From assembly GCA_039720395.1 (NCBI GenBank), contig CM077832.1, positions 14,884,966-14,948,965 on the forward strand: 64,000 nt of DNA. The letters are read 5' to 3'. Shown here one piece after another: positions 34,498 through 48,677 of the stretch (position 1 is its first letter; the number at the start of each line of letters is the position of its first letter). Under the pieces are notes generated by a model, which was given only the letters and a program-made list of their open reading frames with translations, did no database searches and was not told the origin of the DNA. This DNA comes from Liquidambar formosana. Lineage: Eukaryota > Streptophyta > Magnoliopsida > Saxifragales > Altingiaceae. The position numbers were made by a program, and so were the translations under genes.

Positions 34498-35860
34498 TGT
34501 TATGAGTTGTGACTCTTTTGTTGCTTCACAAACCTTGCTCTACTTCCACCTATGCTATCTACAAGTTTCTTTCAATGTTAAAGGCCCTACAAAAGTACAC
34601 AAAAGAGTTGCATAGTTGACTTGATTCGATCTAACTCCTAGGAATTTTACTGCAGAGCTTCAAAATGTTGATTTGGGATTTTGTGTTACGTCTAAGTTTT
34701 GGGAATTAAGTATAGCCATTTTGCACTTGAAAGACATTACTATTATGTTAGTAACATTTCTTTTCATAAATAGTAGTGTCTATGCCAAATTACCAGGGAG
34801 CTGTTGAAAATGTTTAAAATTATGGGATTTATCTTGAATAATGTTTTTGGGTTTAGGTGATGGTGAGATACAAAATTTGCATCATAACTATTTTCTTGTT
34901 TTGATTGTCACACATTTGTATGCTGAGAAAGCATAATTTCCAATGCAGTGCAATGACTGTTCATCATTCCCATCATATAACATTTTGGTATTAACAGAAA
35001 CTTTGTTTTTTGTGTGCCAGTGGGTAGTGGGATCTTGACTAAGTTGTTCGATGGATTGTTGTTGCACATTGAGAGTAATTCAGGCATTACTATGCATTGC
35101 ATTTATACCTCTATATTTTTGAATTTCCGTTTGAGTGAAATTAGAGAGATAGTACTTTCAATTAATTTTCTACATGGTTTGTACTAGATGTTAATTTTGG
35201 CTTTTACATTAGTGATAATTTTTGGTTTTTACATTGTGGTTTTTATGTTCTTGGATACTTGGAATAGACTTTTTCTAAAGAAAATTTGTTGGGTTAAAAA
35301 TTATTTGTTGATTATGAGCAGGTTACATTATGTTCTTGGATTGTATGTATAAGGTTATATTATGAGCAGGTTTAAAATTTGTATGAGCAGGTTGGTATGA
35401 ATATGTTTATAGTAGCATGGGTTACATTATGCGCAGTGTTAGTGCTGATAAACTGAAATTGTACGTGGTTGGTGGAGCTCTAATGAAATATCTGATGGTT
35501 ACATGACACATGGTCTCAGGGACGAAGCCAGAAATTTAGTTCAAGGAGGCAAATTTTAGTTGATTATTATTACTTTATCATAATTAAAACAATTGAAGAA
35601 GTTTTAGTTCAAAATTTTACTTATAGTCTTGTGATTTTGAGGTGGAAAAAATAGGTAAGAAAGAAAATAGGGATAGGAAAGAGGTAGAATGAAAAGATGG
35701 TACTTTATACCATATGTAATCATATATTTTAATTCTCTAGTGATGGGGAAAATTTGGTAAGAAGAGAAGAATTTTCCTTTTCATAATGTATGGAGGGAAC
35801 TGTCAGTGGTCAGTTTCGAACCTCAAAAACCATTATCCTACACTGCAATGGGGACCGATG
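34498..35860. other. Intergenic, no gene recognised
   Basis: AT-rich. Phrases with TGAGCAGGTT recur at 35317, 35365 and 35383. At 35518 CAGGGACGAAGCCAGAAATTT resembles the end of the hAT MITE at 25774, so a fragment of that family is possible. Confidence 0.4.
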
Positions 35861-36046
35861 GGCTGTAGCTACCTTAGTTGGTATTTGGAGGGCACTACTA
35901 AAGTGGTGGCCTAGAGTTGAAGGTCCCCACTTGTGGTGCAATGGGAAACTAGTGTATTTTGCATGTCTTGTTGTTCCTAGTTTCTTACACTTATTTGCCA
36001 CCTCCTCAGTTGGTATCGAATCCCACCAAAAAAAAAAAAAAAAAAA
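35861..36046 (+). mobile_element. Probable tRNA-derived SINE
   Basis: Starts with a tRNA-like head (GTAGCTACCTTAGTTGGTAT, then AGAGTTGAAGGTCCCC as B box) and ends in 19 A residues at 36028-36046. A clear target duplication was not found, so the left limit is approximate. Confidence 0.5.
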
Positions 36047-37715
36047 GGATAGCTCATTATAAAGGATGACCAAACATCAGTATATATACATTGTAGTGAA
36101 ATATGTACCTTAAACAGCTTTCAAGACTTTTCATGAACTGTTGCCAAAGTACTGACAAAAATTAATATTATAGCATATAGAGATGGCCTATGTGCCACAT
36201 TGGTATTGAAGCATGACGATGCAGCTGCAATTCACCTAAAGTTGTAGATGCTAATTCCATAGAGCTTGGTTCATGCAATCAATTCTCTTTGCGCTTGATG
36301 CCAGGTGCATGGACAAATAAATCAACAGTGCTTGTAGTTGGAGGATTAGAAGATGGTTATAATTTGTGGCTATAATTATAACCATCCACTCAGTAGTCTC
36401 AACCCAAGCATATATATACTCCATAGCAGAAAATAGAGTCCATTTATTTCTTCTTTGGGCCAAGAAAGCAGAAACAAACCCAAGTCATCTACTCCATAGC
36501 CATCCTAAAGTGTTTTTTCTTTTTCTTTTTCTTTTTTTGGGAAGAAAAAGGGAAGAACTTCATTCAATATCATACAATCGGGGATAGCACCAAATAGAAG
36601 TTAGAGAATATATAGAAGAAGAACAAGAGCACTCTACCTCAGAACAAGAGTACTCTAGCCTAGTTGACTTAGCCTTGTTTCAGCCCACCGTAGGAGTAGA
36701 CCTTGGCTTAGTTCCATTAGACTTGTAGTTCTCTTGTAATCCTTTTGCTTCAAATCACTGCTATAGTGAATTTGATGACTCTACTTCTTTATTCAGCACA
36801 TATGAATGATAAGTTTTTCCACAAATTCATGTTCTTTGTTTTTCTGAAATTACTCTTTGGTGCTAAAAAAACTTAAAGTTCATTTTAAATTAGAAGGCAA
36901 GAAAAGAGCTACAAAAGGGAAGAACCCCATCCCTACACAATCGCTTGAACATACTACTCATAAGTGACTTATTAACAAGTCGGGAATCATCAGAGGGTGC
37001 CATTGGCACAACTCTTGCATTATATGGTATAGATGTTTTGGAAGAGGGTTACAAATGCTCAGAATTGTAATAGTGATAGAATGAGTGGTGCTACATTCAT
37101 CGGATCAATCTTGCAAGATTCATCACAATGGCTAATACGGCAATAATGTTTTCTAAGTTAAAAGGATTTATTTTGGGGTTTTATGAGTCGATCTCTAAAT
37201 AAAGTAATTGAATGGAATCAATAGCTCTAATATTTTCATAAATGAAAGAATAATCATAATTCATTGAGGGCCCATTATGTGTTGAATCTCAGAAACAAAA
37301 TAGTTTTAGTACTGTATATTTTACATAGCATTGAAATTTTGAAAGTACCAATCCATCAAGAATTGAAAAATTCAAGAGAAAGAGGACCACCATCACATAT
37401 GAGAGTGGAAATTCAAGAAGAAATTCAAAATAGTAATATTTCTTGAATTTGTAAAAATTGATTTTAGAATATTAATTAGAGTGATGACTTCAAATTTTAA
37501 ATATTTTATTAAAGGTGATGGAGATATTTGTGCCCTTATATAAGACACACTAAAATTGTTTTATATTCATTTGGATGCCTAAACCAACTCTTATTAAATT
37601 GATCCACCATGGTTTTGTCAACCAAAAATCTGGGCCATACAACTGGTGTTTGCAACTGAGTCATGGGCCCTTTATGATGGGCTTACCTTTGCACCTTTGC
37701 TGCCGGTTAAAGAAG
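36047..37715. other. Intergenic, no gene recognised
   Basis: Short ORFs without domains. A CTTTTT-rich run lies near 36510-36535. 37290-37560 resembles the interior of the Tourist-like MITE at 26678 (TTTACATAGCATTGAAA, AATTGAAAAATTCAAG, AATTCAAAATAGTAATATTTC), but its ends are not clear. Confidence 0.4.
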
Positions 37716-38120
37716 AGGGTGACTATTGCGACCCTTCAACTTTATTCGTACATCCTATTTATTTTAATATTTTTAAAATTTTATAAAAAATATAAAAGAT
37801 TTTCATGAAAACAGGTTACATTGTCTATCATAAAACATCATTTTGAACAATTTTGTAGAAAAATGTTTTTTTAAAATTTGTTATTTAAATGGATTTTTTT
37901 AGTCATTTATAATTTTTATTTTTGTAAAAATAAAATATATGGTCATAAAGTCTTCTTAAATGACAAATTTTGAAAAAATTTTTTTTTACAAAATTGTTCA
38001 TAATAATATTTTATAGTAGATCATACAGTTTTCATAAAAACCTTTTATATTTTTCATAAAACTTTAATGAGTGAAAATAAATAGGATTTACAAATAAAGT
38101 TGAGTTACGATAACCGCCCT
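37716..38120. mobile_element. 405-bp foldback MITE, distant copy of the 5200-5599 element
   Basis: A near-complete palindrome: AGGG(T/C)G(A/G)(C/T)TAT(T/C)G at both ends, CAACTTTATT, ATCCTATTTATTTT, then TTTTATAAAAAATATAAAAG and CATCATTTTGAACAA in the arms. The arm phrases (AACATCATTTTGAACAA, TTTTCATGAAAAC) match the element at 5200-5599 closely, showing one family; the terminal sequence has diverged. Confidence 0.7.
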
Positions 38121-38597
38121 CGCAAAAATATTACTCACTAGTCTGTTTTGTCAATGGCCTGATATATATTCTCAATCAAACAAAAAAAAGAAAAAAAGGC
38201 CTGATATATCCAAGTGGTGGCTGGCCTATGTGAAAGTGAGGAGCCAAACCAAATTTGGAAGTTGAACTGAGGCTAAGGCTGTTTGCCGAATGATATTTTT
38301 ATTGTTTCCTATGAGCCAGTAGTTGGCATTACTATTTTTTTTTTTTTTTTTTTTGGGGTTTTTTGTTTTTTGTTTTTGATGGGAATGTAATGCCACTGCT
38401 GGCTCAAAATTCGGGGGAAACGTAATACTCAAATTCCTTTGAACCGAGAAAATGGAGACACTACTTCAAAGTAGCGATATCAGAGGTTTCGATAACTACA
38501 AATCAAAATGTTCGTTAACTACAATCCCTATGTCATAGGCATAACCGCCCATTTTCCCACCAAAAAAATAAAATAAAATAAAATAAAATCTCTACCA

Positions 38598-38798
38598 CTA
38601 TATGTACACAAATTTCTTTCTCCTCTCATAGCTCTTCCCTTTCAACTCTGTTCAACAAGAACTTCAAGAATCCAAAGTTGGGTAATTGAAATTCGGTTTG
38701 CATGTGAATCCCATCGGTTTATCATCTTTGATTTCAATCTCTCTAACATATATAAAAGAGGTTTTTGGTTTTGATGGTGTATAGGTGTGTTGGGGACC
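38598..38798 (+). promoter_or_regulatory. Promoter/5' leader of the ILK-like gene
   Basis: Two TATA-like sites precede the gene: CTATATGTA at 38598-38606 and a better TATATAAAAG at 38749-38758. If the first is used, the leader holds a possible small intron (donor GTAATTG near 38681, acceptor TGTATAG ending at 38784), which would remove an upstream ATG at 38774. If unspliced, that ATG opens a 22-codon ORF (38774-38842) overlapping the main start out of frame. Which promoter is used cannot be told from sequence. Confidence 0.4.
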
Positions 38799-41700
38799 AT
38801 GATCCTGGGTGGGGTGGAGTGCGACAATTCATCGGACGATGATTTCAACAAGCCACCCGTCGACATGCACCTGATCGGAAACTTTCTGAGGTTCGCGTCG
38901 AGGGGTGATAGAGTTGGACTGAACCAGATGTTGAGGGAAGGTACATCTCCCGATGTGCAGGACTATGACAACAGGACGGCTTTGCATCTTGCCGCTAGCG
39001 AGGGTCATGCCCCCATTGTCGAGCTTCTTCTGCATTACAATGCTGATGTTAATCTCGAAGATAGGTGGCAGCGCACTGTAAGTACCCCTTTATTTTTTGG
39101 GGATACCAAAATTTTCATTTCTATATTTTCTCATTACATTTGGTAAATCATATAACCAAGCGATAGAAGAACCCAAACCCACCCCTCCGAATCAAATTTG
39201 GAACCCCAAACCTCCTCTTTATAAGAGGAGAAGAATACCATCTAGACTACTGGACCCATTATTATATGCAAGTGTTTTAGAATATTAACAATGTTAGGGT
39301 GCTTTTATTTTGATTAAAGAGGCTCTAGAAGAGTCGGTGTTTTTGGGCTGCAGGGTGTGGATGTCACCTGTTTTAGGGACATGTTAGTGATGCATTAGTG
39401 GGTAATTTTGTTTCTTATTTTCTTTGGGGAATAAAGTTTGTAAAATGGATTCAAGGTTCATGTAGCCAAATGTCTTGTGCTTTATTGTGCTATTTGAGTG
39501 TGAATTGAGAACCCCATTTGAAATCATTGGTCTAAAGGAATTTCCAAGGCAAATTAGTTCAAGGTTTTACTTTTTGTCTGTCATATGGTGTGGACTTCTT
39601 CATAAAAGATATGTTAATTGTAGCTTGGTTTTATGTAATGCATTGTTAGTACCAAATTTGCATTCTGATTCTTTAACATGGGTCAAAGTCTCGTTCGAGG
39701 TGGATAAGATCTCATCGGCTTAATTTGGTCTTGTTTAGTGTTGAGACGATATCTGAGAACAAATCAAGTATATAGTAGGGTTTTATTTTTAAAAAGATGA
39801 AGTCTTAAATAATGCCTATTGATCAAAACGTATACTTGATCATTGATATGTTATGTTTATTTGTGTTATTTGGTATTTTTTTAGGTGTATGAAACCTAAT
39901 TATAGTGTATTTTCAAGTTATAGTACTATAGTAGCGCACTAGGGCATGTTTTGATATTTTTGACCATATTATGCAGTGTTATTAAACCCGGAACGGTGAA
40001 CTAGACACCAGACCGGTTCGGGTTTTTAATTGGATTGGAATTGCAAATGATTCGGACGAACCGGATTAAACTGGTTTAAACCGCTGGTTTTTTATGCGAA
40101 CCGGAAGCAAACCGGTCCGGTTGGACCGGTACTAATACTTAAAATTTTTTATATTTTGCGTGTATGGGGATTAGAAACGTGGATGTACACCCCAAAGGAG
40201 TTCTTAACCACTAGACCACCTAGTGCTTATGTGAAAAACTTCACAACACATTATTTAAGGTCTAAATGTATACATTTTATTTTTTGGTATTATTTTAATT
40301 ATATGACCGGTCCAACCGGTGACCCGACGGTTGAACCAGTGACCCGACCTCTAGACCGAGTCAATGACCGGTCCGGGTTTAATAACTATGATATTATGTG
40401 TCCCAGGTTATTTGTTTTGCCTATTTAATGGTTCCAATATGATTGTCCTATTTTTTATGAGTTTTTTTTATAAATCTTTTGATTTTTTTAAAAACATTCT
40501 TTAATGCGTAAAGTTACCTCTCGCTTGAAACACGATGAGATGGACGAGATCGAGATGACCGAGACTGAAACTCGACAACGACCGAGATCGAGACTTTGAA
40601 CCATGTTCTTTAATGAATGGATTGAATGTAGTCAAAGTCCACCCATTTTACTTAGAGAGCTATAGGTTATGCACAATCCTCCCAAAAGGCACTCTATTGA
40701 AACTCCTTAAACCTAAAACCCAATGAGTCGAACATCTCTTTAAGTCCCTAAACTTCCCTCTTTGTCTTGGATTAACTCTGAAAAAATTGCCTACTTCTCG
40801 TTATGATGGAGAAGGGAGATAGTGTGCTCAATTCTCTCTTTTAGTCATCAGGGAGGTAACTTCAATTAAATCAGTGTTTCAATAATAGGCAATTATATTT
40901 CTAGATTCATTCCAGTATGATTCTTGATCCATTTTACTTTGACTAGAGGATTAAGCTTAATTATATTGTTATAGTTGATGATTCACCTTAATTATATTGT
41001 TATATTCTCCTGCTATTTTATCCTAATTGTTTATACAACTCAAGTGAACAGAGCCTTAATCCTAACTTCATGGGGTTGGCTGCATGAACCTTTTTTGCTT
41101 TATTTTTAAGGATTCCTGTTCATAAGTTGTGACTATATGTTTTGCATTGGCCATCTACCTACCTCAACTGGCCACTTATCTCTTTGCCTGGGATTGGTTG
41201 TGTAAGATAAGACACGAAACATGACACTGGCCTTAATATATTCATAATGCAAAAAAAACTTCACTTTGTATTATAATTTTGTTATAATGCCCAAACTTTT
41301 TTCATAATTTATCAATAGTATAAGTATATAGTTTTACTGTACATTTAATACTATTATTTTGGTCGTGTTGTTGTTAAGTAGAGAAGATTTACTACTTTGC
41401 CGAGTTGAGGAGTTATTACTACTGCTGCTTCTGGTTGATGATGATGATGGTGGTGGCGGTGACGGTGATGGTGCAATCATCATAATGCTTATTTGATAGA
41501 ATCAGCAGATAATGATCGATATAGTGTGACTAAATAATCATTTCCCTTTATCACAAAAGTTCCTTGACCTATGGACTCCCTTGGAGACCATAAAAGATGC
41601 AAATTGTTGCTGTTTGATGATGCTTATAGGATAGAGGAAGGCAACAAAAGAAAACGATATAATCAGTATGAAATGTTTAAAATCTTATGCTTTTAGTGAA

Positions 41701-44005
41701 GACATTCCTTTTAATATGTTGATATGGTACAGAAATTTTATGTTGCTGACTACTAATGGTTGGCTTAAGGCAGTATGATTAATAAAAGAATTCTACAAAT
41801 CTGTCTTTGCTTATTTAATGACTTCAAAAATAAGGTTTGTTCAGAGATGAGCCTGAAAACTGACCATACTAACATTTTAGTTTCCTTGTTGGGCTTCATC
41901 TTCCATTTTCATCACCTTCAGGCTTCAACCATGTTGATATATTCTTTTCAGTGTCATTACTGATCTATCATATGAGAACTTGAGATCTTCACTCTTTGTT
42001 ATGGGCCATTTGGAACATTATGTTCCAACGTTTTTTTCCAACAGCATTCCTATTTTGTATATGTTGGGCCACTGGGAGTATTATTATTAAGGCAAGATTT
42101 GATGAGGGTCATGTGAGAACAAAATAATTTTCTTGTTGGCACTCACTGGATTGATTCATTGCAAAATGTCAATGAAATCTAACATGAAAATACTCTTTCA
42201 TAGGTTAATCCAATGTGGTTAGTTCTCATTAGATTGATTCATCATTAAAATTAAAAACCATTATCAGTTCAATAAATATTAACATGGCAGTAATTTTTTA
42301 CAAGGATCCATCCTATTTGGAGTGGCTTAAGAAACATGTTTCCATCTGGCTTACATAGACTCTATCCATACATCTTTTAACTTATATGTAAATATTCTGA
42401 GTAAATGTTATGTTTAGTATTTGAATCTATAAAAATGTTTAATGTCGAAGTACAAATTTTTTCAACTTTGTTCATTGTATTGTGATTTAGTTCTAGCCTT
42501 ACCAAAATAATGCACTTTGATTTTAAAAATTATTGATACTTTCTTTTTGTTGTTAATGTAAAGCCTTTGACAGATGCAAGGCTCTATGGACATCGAGATA
42601 TATGCAGGATCCTAGAAGTCAATGGAGGAAAGGATGTTGTCAAGGATCATCCAATGGTAATTAAATTATCATTTTGTAAGCCAATGTTACTGATAGTAAT
42701 AATAATTTTAGCAGTTAGACCAATCAATTTGTTTTATGTTGGAAAGTAATTGGTCTTATTAGTCGATGAAGTGAAATTAAATCAACTAAGCCTTATCCCA
42801 GCCATTTGGGGTGGCCCCCCTAATATTTCCTTTCTTACATTATGGCAATCATGATCTTTTCTCATCACCTCAACTCACATCCTTTTTGCCTTTCTCATTG
42901 TCCTAGTGGCACTATTTACTTGAACCATATAATTTCAAATTTAGGTGCGATTATAGGCCTTCATTGCTTGTCAACAAACAATCTTGACTGACTTCTTGTC
43001 ATCTTGTCATCTCTGTGCAACCCTAAGTCCTGACAGATGCATTCACTTATAGATAATTATATCCATTTTTGTCTTGCCATGATCCATCTCAACATCTCAT
43101 TTCAACTATGTCATTACCACAAACATGCTGTTTCTTGGCTGTCCAACATTTGGCACCATAAAACATTACCAGTTTTTATGGTACTATGTCTTTACTGCAA
43201 ATATGCTGTTTCTGGCTGTCCAACTTTTGGCACCATAAAGAATTTCCAGTTTTAGGATAGTCTTTTAAAATAGTTGAAAGGTAATTGTTATAGCAAATAG
43301 TTATCTCCCCACACATGCCAGCTTCAAAAAGCTAAGACTATGTTTGGTACCCTGGATTAAAAGGTTGGATAGGATAAAATTTTTTGATGAAGAAAAAGTC
43401 TTTGGCCGCTTTGTTTGAAATGGGGAAGATGGTCCCTTGGACATTTTTCTATCACCTTGTTTCTTTTAAATGGGCTAGTATCCTAGGATAAAAATATACC
43501 ACCTCCCTTGGTAGGTTTATTATATCCCACAGATGGAGGATACAACTATCCTATGGATAGTATCCCTCATTTGAAAATAACACCAGTCACATGAAAATGA
43601 TATGTTTATCCTATCCGATCTATCCGGTATACCAAACATAGCCTAAGGGTATTTTTAGGACTTATTCTTTGGGAAGATATTCGAATGGAAGATGTTATTT
43701 ATTTTTGGGTGCTAAGATTACATATGAGAAACCTATAAACTATAATCTCATGTAGCTATGGTGTCTTTATCATGGGTGATAGTCACGTTGAGCATCTACT
43801 TAGTACCAAGTGTTGATGGGTTTACCTTCTTATTTTAACAAGTATTGCTGCATCATTTAAGCTGATTATTTTTTTAATCATAGAGTAGTTCTGTATTCAT
43901 TTGGAGTTTGTGGGATGACACAACCGTACTTTCTCTGGTCTAGATGATTGGCTGGGGAGGGGGATTTGGGACTTTACCATTACCATGCTGGTATTTTAGA
44001 GACCA

Positions 44006-44036
<31 letters not shown>

Positions 44037-47000
44037 TTTGATGAAGTAGAGACTATAAATATAATCATTTCTAATGTGCATGCCAATTTTTAAGAGATTC
44101 ATGAATAAGTAATGCTATGGAGTCATCCATCTCTCCTTCTCTGTGTACTTATAACCAAGGGAGGCAGATTCTGATAGAATTCTTGTCACAATTAAGCGCC
44201 TTTACGCTAGGTGAAGAATTGGAGGCCCAGGGATTCATCTTTCCTTCTATGTTTACTTATAACCAAGGGAGGCAGATTCTGACAGAGTCCTCGTCACAAT
44301 TAAGCGCCTTTACTCTAGGTGAAGAATTGGAGAACCGGAGCCCCAGGGAATCATCTTTCCTTATATGTTTACTTATAACCAAGGGAGGCAGATTCTGATA
44401 GCATTCTCGTCAAAATTGAGTGCCTGATGCTAGGTGAAGAAGTGGAGCCTCAGGATGGTTGTTGTAGTTAAATGTAAATGATATATGATCTTTTGACCTA
44501 GAAGTTATTCTTCATGTGTTGCAAAGTATGGGTGGTTTTGTGAAGTGGAGACTGAGAATAGGCATGTGAACCCCAGATGTTCCCTTCTTGTTGCAGTGAA
44601 TGGTAAGGTGTGAGGTTTTTTAGGGTCTGAGAATTGAGGCAGGGTTACCCTTTATCTCTTTTGTCATAAGCTCTTAGTACGCATTTTTGGAGGATGGTCG
44701 ATGGGAATTCTCTGAAAGGCTTCTTGATTGGTATCAATATTGGACATTGTACATATTTAGGCTGCAAAGCTTTGCCTAATTAGATGATAGATGACGCATA
44801 ATTTAAGTGGTTGTGGACTTGTAGAGATTTGTTTCAGTTTAAGGTGAAGTGAAGCAAAATTATCTTGTTGAGTAGACAACCACAAGCATTAACTTGCTAT
44901 GGGGGAGCCATTTCTCCTCTTTGTACCTAGGTTTTGTAGGGACCTCTTTTGTGCAATACCATTATGCAAGCATGAGACAGGATGTATACCTCTTGGAAAA
45001 AGCAAAATTTTCTTTTATGGATAAAAAATTGATGATTATAAGAACTCTGAGAATCCTAGTCTTCCTACTTAATTTTTTCCTTACATTCTTCTCCATCCTA
45101 TATTATATGGATGAGGGATTGGAGAAGTTACAGTTTAGTTTCTTAGGGAATGTTGACAATGATGACTTTAAGCATCGTCAGTAGCCTGAAATCAATTTCT
45201 GCAAGGAAAGGATATTAGGGTCTATTTGTTAGTCCTTCCTTTTATGAATAAGGCATTAAGTATCTTAATCATATGATTCCTTTCATTTCTATAGGATGGT
45301 CCTTTACAATAGGTTTAATTTTTTTAGGTGGTGAGTGGTCCCCTTTGTGCATTATGTTTTTCTATCTTTACAGCCTGTTGATGGTGAGGAAGTGGTAGGT
45401 AGAAAAGTTAGCTCCAGATATATGTAAAAGTTTGGTGATTTGGCCACCAAAGTTTATGCACTATGATCAATGACTAGGAGATTGTGCGTAAGTGGATTAG
45501 TGTTTGTTCCATCTCTATGCCTGGTAAAATATAGATCAAGTTCTTTAGGGCCTCATATTGTCTCACCATACTCCTTATAGGTTGTCAGGTGAGGGTATTG
45601 GTTTTTTCCTCACAGTTTGGTCTTTGTCAGGAGTTCCGAAATATTTTTTTTATGTGACATTTTCACATGAATAGGGCATTGAAATTCTAATGAATTAATG
45701 ATGGTGGATCATTATTTCTGGAAAATGGATATTACTAAGTTGATGCATCATGTACATGCTGCACATTTGGGGAATGATCATCTTTGGATTCATTACTCCT
45801 TTGCTGCTGAGCAATGGGTTTGATCCCGATCAGGAGTCTCATAGTGCTGGAGAAAGTCATGAACCCCCCTTGGAAGTTGGAAAATGAGAGTGTTGAGAAA
45901 AAGAGGCATGATCTGAAAAGAAAAGGTTCTTTCTTGATTGTCCAACACTCTTCTCCATAAAACTGCCAAAGCACCCCAGCTAGCTAGGTCTCGTATTTTG
46001 GGCATCTAATGAAAATCACCCTCACAGTAATATTAATAGTGCAAATCTCATGGTCCAATACTCAGCTTATGCATTGGAGCAAGCTACTATGTGTGTCTTA
46101 TTATGCTTGAAATGACACAACTAATGTAAGATTTGCAAAGAAACTATTCTCATAACAGCTAAAAATAGAGATTACAAGTATATTTATGTATAGCTAACCC
46201 TAAACTATCAAAAGATTAAACTACCCTTATAAAAGAAATTAATTTACAGCATATACATCTCACACCCCCCCTCAAACCCATGATGCGAGCCTAGAGAACA
46301 TTGAGAGTTTGCTAAGCAGAAAATGAAAATGGGCAGACGTATGAGTCTTGGTGAAGAAATCAACAATTTGAGCAGTGGAGGAGACAAAAGGTAGATCAAT
46401 GGTACCAAGCTGAAGATGTTGACGAACAAAATGGCAATCAATTTCAATGTGCTTAGTACGGTCATGAAATATAGAATTATAAGCAATTTGAATAGCACTC
46501 TACTTGTCACAATAAAGGGGAGTCGGAGAGGAGATAGTAACACCAAAGCAAATAGAAGCCATCAAAGCCAAACAATCTCAGCAGTAGCGTGTGCCATAGC
46601 ACGATATTTAGCCTCAGCCGTAGAGCGAGCAACAACGGATTGTTTTTTACTTTTTCCAAGATAAAAGAGAATCACCAAGGAAAACATAGAAACCAGTAAT
46701 AGACTTACGATCATTAACATTACCCGCCCAATCAGCATCAGCATAAACTCGCAAAGTCAAAGTAGTAGTAGAGAAAAATAATAAACTCTAGAAGATTGTA
46801 CCTCGGAAATAGCGCAAAATGTGCAATAAAGCAGTCCAATGAGTAGTACAAGGTGCAGAAAACACTGACTAACAACATGAACAACATAAGCAATATCTGG
46901 ACGGGTGACTGGTGAGATAAACTAAACAACCAACAAGCTCATGATATAGTGTAGTATCATCTAGAGGAACTCCATTAGAAGCATAAAATTTAGCATGCAA

Positions 47001-48629
47001 CTCAATAGGTGTATGCACAACTTTATCATTTGTAAGTTGAGCATGATAGATAAGCTCATTTGCATACTTAGACAAAAGATAACCCGTAGGAGAAGAGGCA
47101 ACCTCAATACCCAAAAAATATTGCAAAGTCCCCAAATCCTTCATCTCAAATTCAAAGAAAAGATGTCTCTTCACCTCATTAATAGCAAAAGAGTTAGAAC
47201 TAGTAATAATTATATCATCCACATACAAAAGAAGAGCAACCAGGACACTTAGGAGTATGTTGAATGAACAAAGCAGAGTCATGGGCACTAGAATGAAAAC
47301 CAATTTGAGTGACTACCAACTGAAAGCGCTCATACCAAGCATGAGGAGACTACTTCAAACCATAAAGAGCACGGCGCAGATAACAAACATGGCCAGGAGA
47401 ATGAGTAAGACCTAGAGGAGGGTGCATAAAAACTTCTTCAGTGAGATGACCATTAAGAAAAGCATTTTTAACATCAAGTTGAAAAAGGGGCTACTTACGA
47501 ATTGCAACAACAAAGATCAAAGTAGTCATTTTAGCAATAGGAGAAAATATCTCCTCATAGTCAACCCCATATTCGTGTGAAAAACCTTTTGCAACAAGTC
47601 TAGCTTTGTAGTGTTCAAGAGAGCCATCAGAATTGTTCTTAACCTTATAAACCCATTTGTAGCCAATAAGATTCTTTCTTGCAAGCAATGAAACCAATTC
47701 CCAAGTACTAATCTTATGAAGAGTAGTTAATTCATTGTGCATTGCATTAGTCTAGTGGGGATCAGTATAGGCTTCCTTATAAAAACATGGTTCAAAATAA
47801 GAGTGAATAGAAGAAAGAAAATTACGATAAGAAACATAAAAACAAGTATTAGAGAAACGAAGTCTTATAGAAGGAGTACATATACGCAAAGGATACTGAT
47901 GTTTAGGAGGGGGCATGTCAGAAGAATCAGAGATGGGCATGTTAGAGCTGATGCATATAGGCTGAGGAGGCTGCGTCTTCCTGCGTGAATAAACTAAGGG
48001 AAAAGAAGGCAAGTTGGAAGGGGCAGACTCAGAAGGAGCATGATTAGAAAGAGGAATAGAAGTGACATCAAGATTAGATACAAATTCCTCATAGGACTCA
48101 TCAACAAGAAAATGATCAATGTAAACCAAGGCTTCTTTGGAGACAGGAGCAACTCTAGTGGGAATAGTAAAGTAAGGAATACGTTCCAAGAAGACAACAT
48201 GACAAGACACATACAAGAAATTAATTTACATATAGCTAACCCTAAACTATCAAAAGACTAAATTACCCTTATAAAATAAATTAATTTACAGCATATATAT
48301 CTTGCAGATAAAGCCAAGAAATATATGACTAGAACTAATGAAGCATCTTTATATGGTGATAACCTGCCAAAAGGGCTTCCAGTAAGGCATTGATTTGGCC
48401 AAAGAAGGCATAATATTTGGCAATAGCAGTAGATAGAAGATGAATCCCACTGGACTGGTGAAGTATATCTTTTACTGGTGTAGATGGCCTCAATGACATC
48501 ATGCACCAGACTATATATGACCAAGCATCGGTGCATGCGGATACTGAAATATGAACTTAAAAACATTTGGTAATATCATGGTGAGGTATTGTTCTCTGTC
48601 CACTATACATTTGGAATCTGTAATATTTT

Positions 48630-48677
<48 letters not shown>

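Noticed and set aside
38787..39146. 119-residue ORF starting with GTG as the ILK first exon
   Set aside because: A plant gene should start at the ATG at 38799, and the frame leaves the ankyrin pattern at 39078, where GTAAGTACC is a strong donor.
45735..46005. Two minus-strand ORFs of 70-79 residues
   Set aside because: No recognisable domain, overlapping frames; located in intron sequence beside the LINE remnant.
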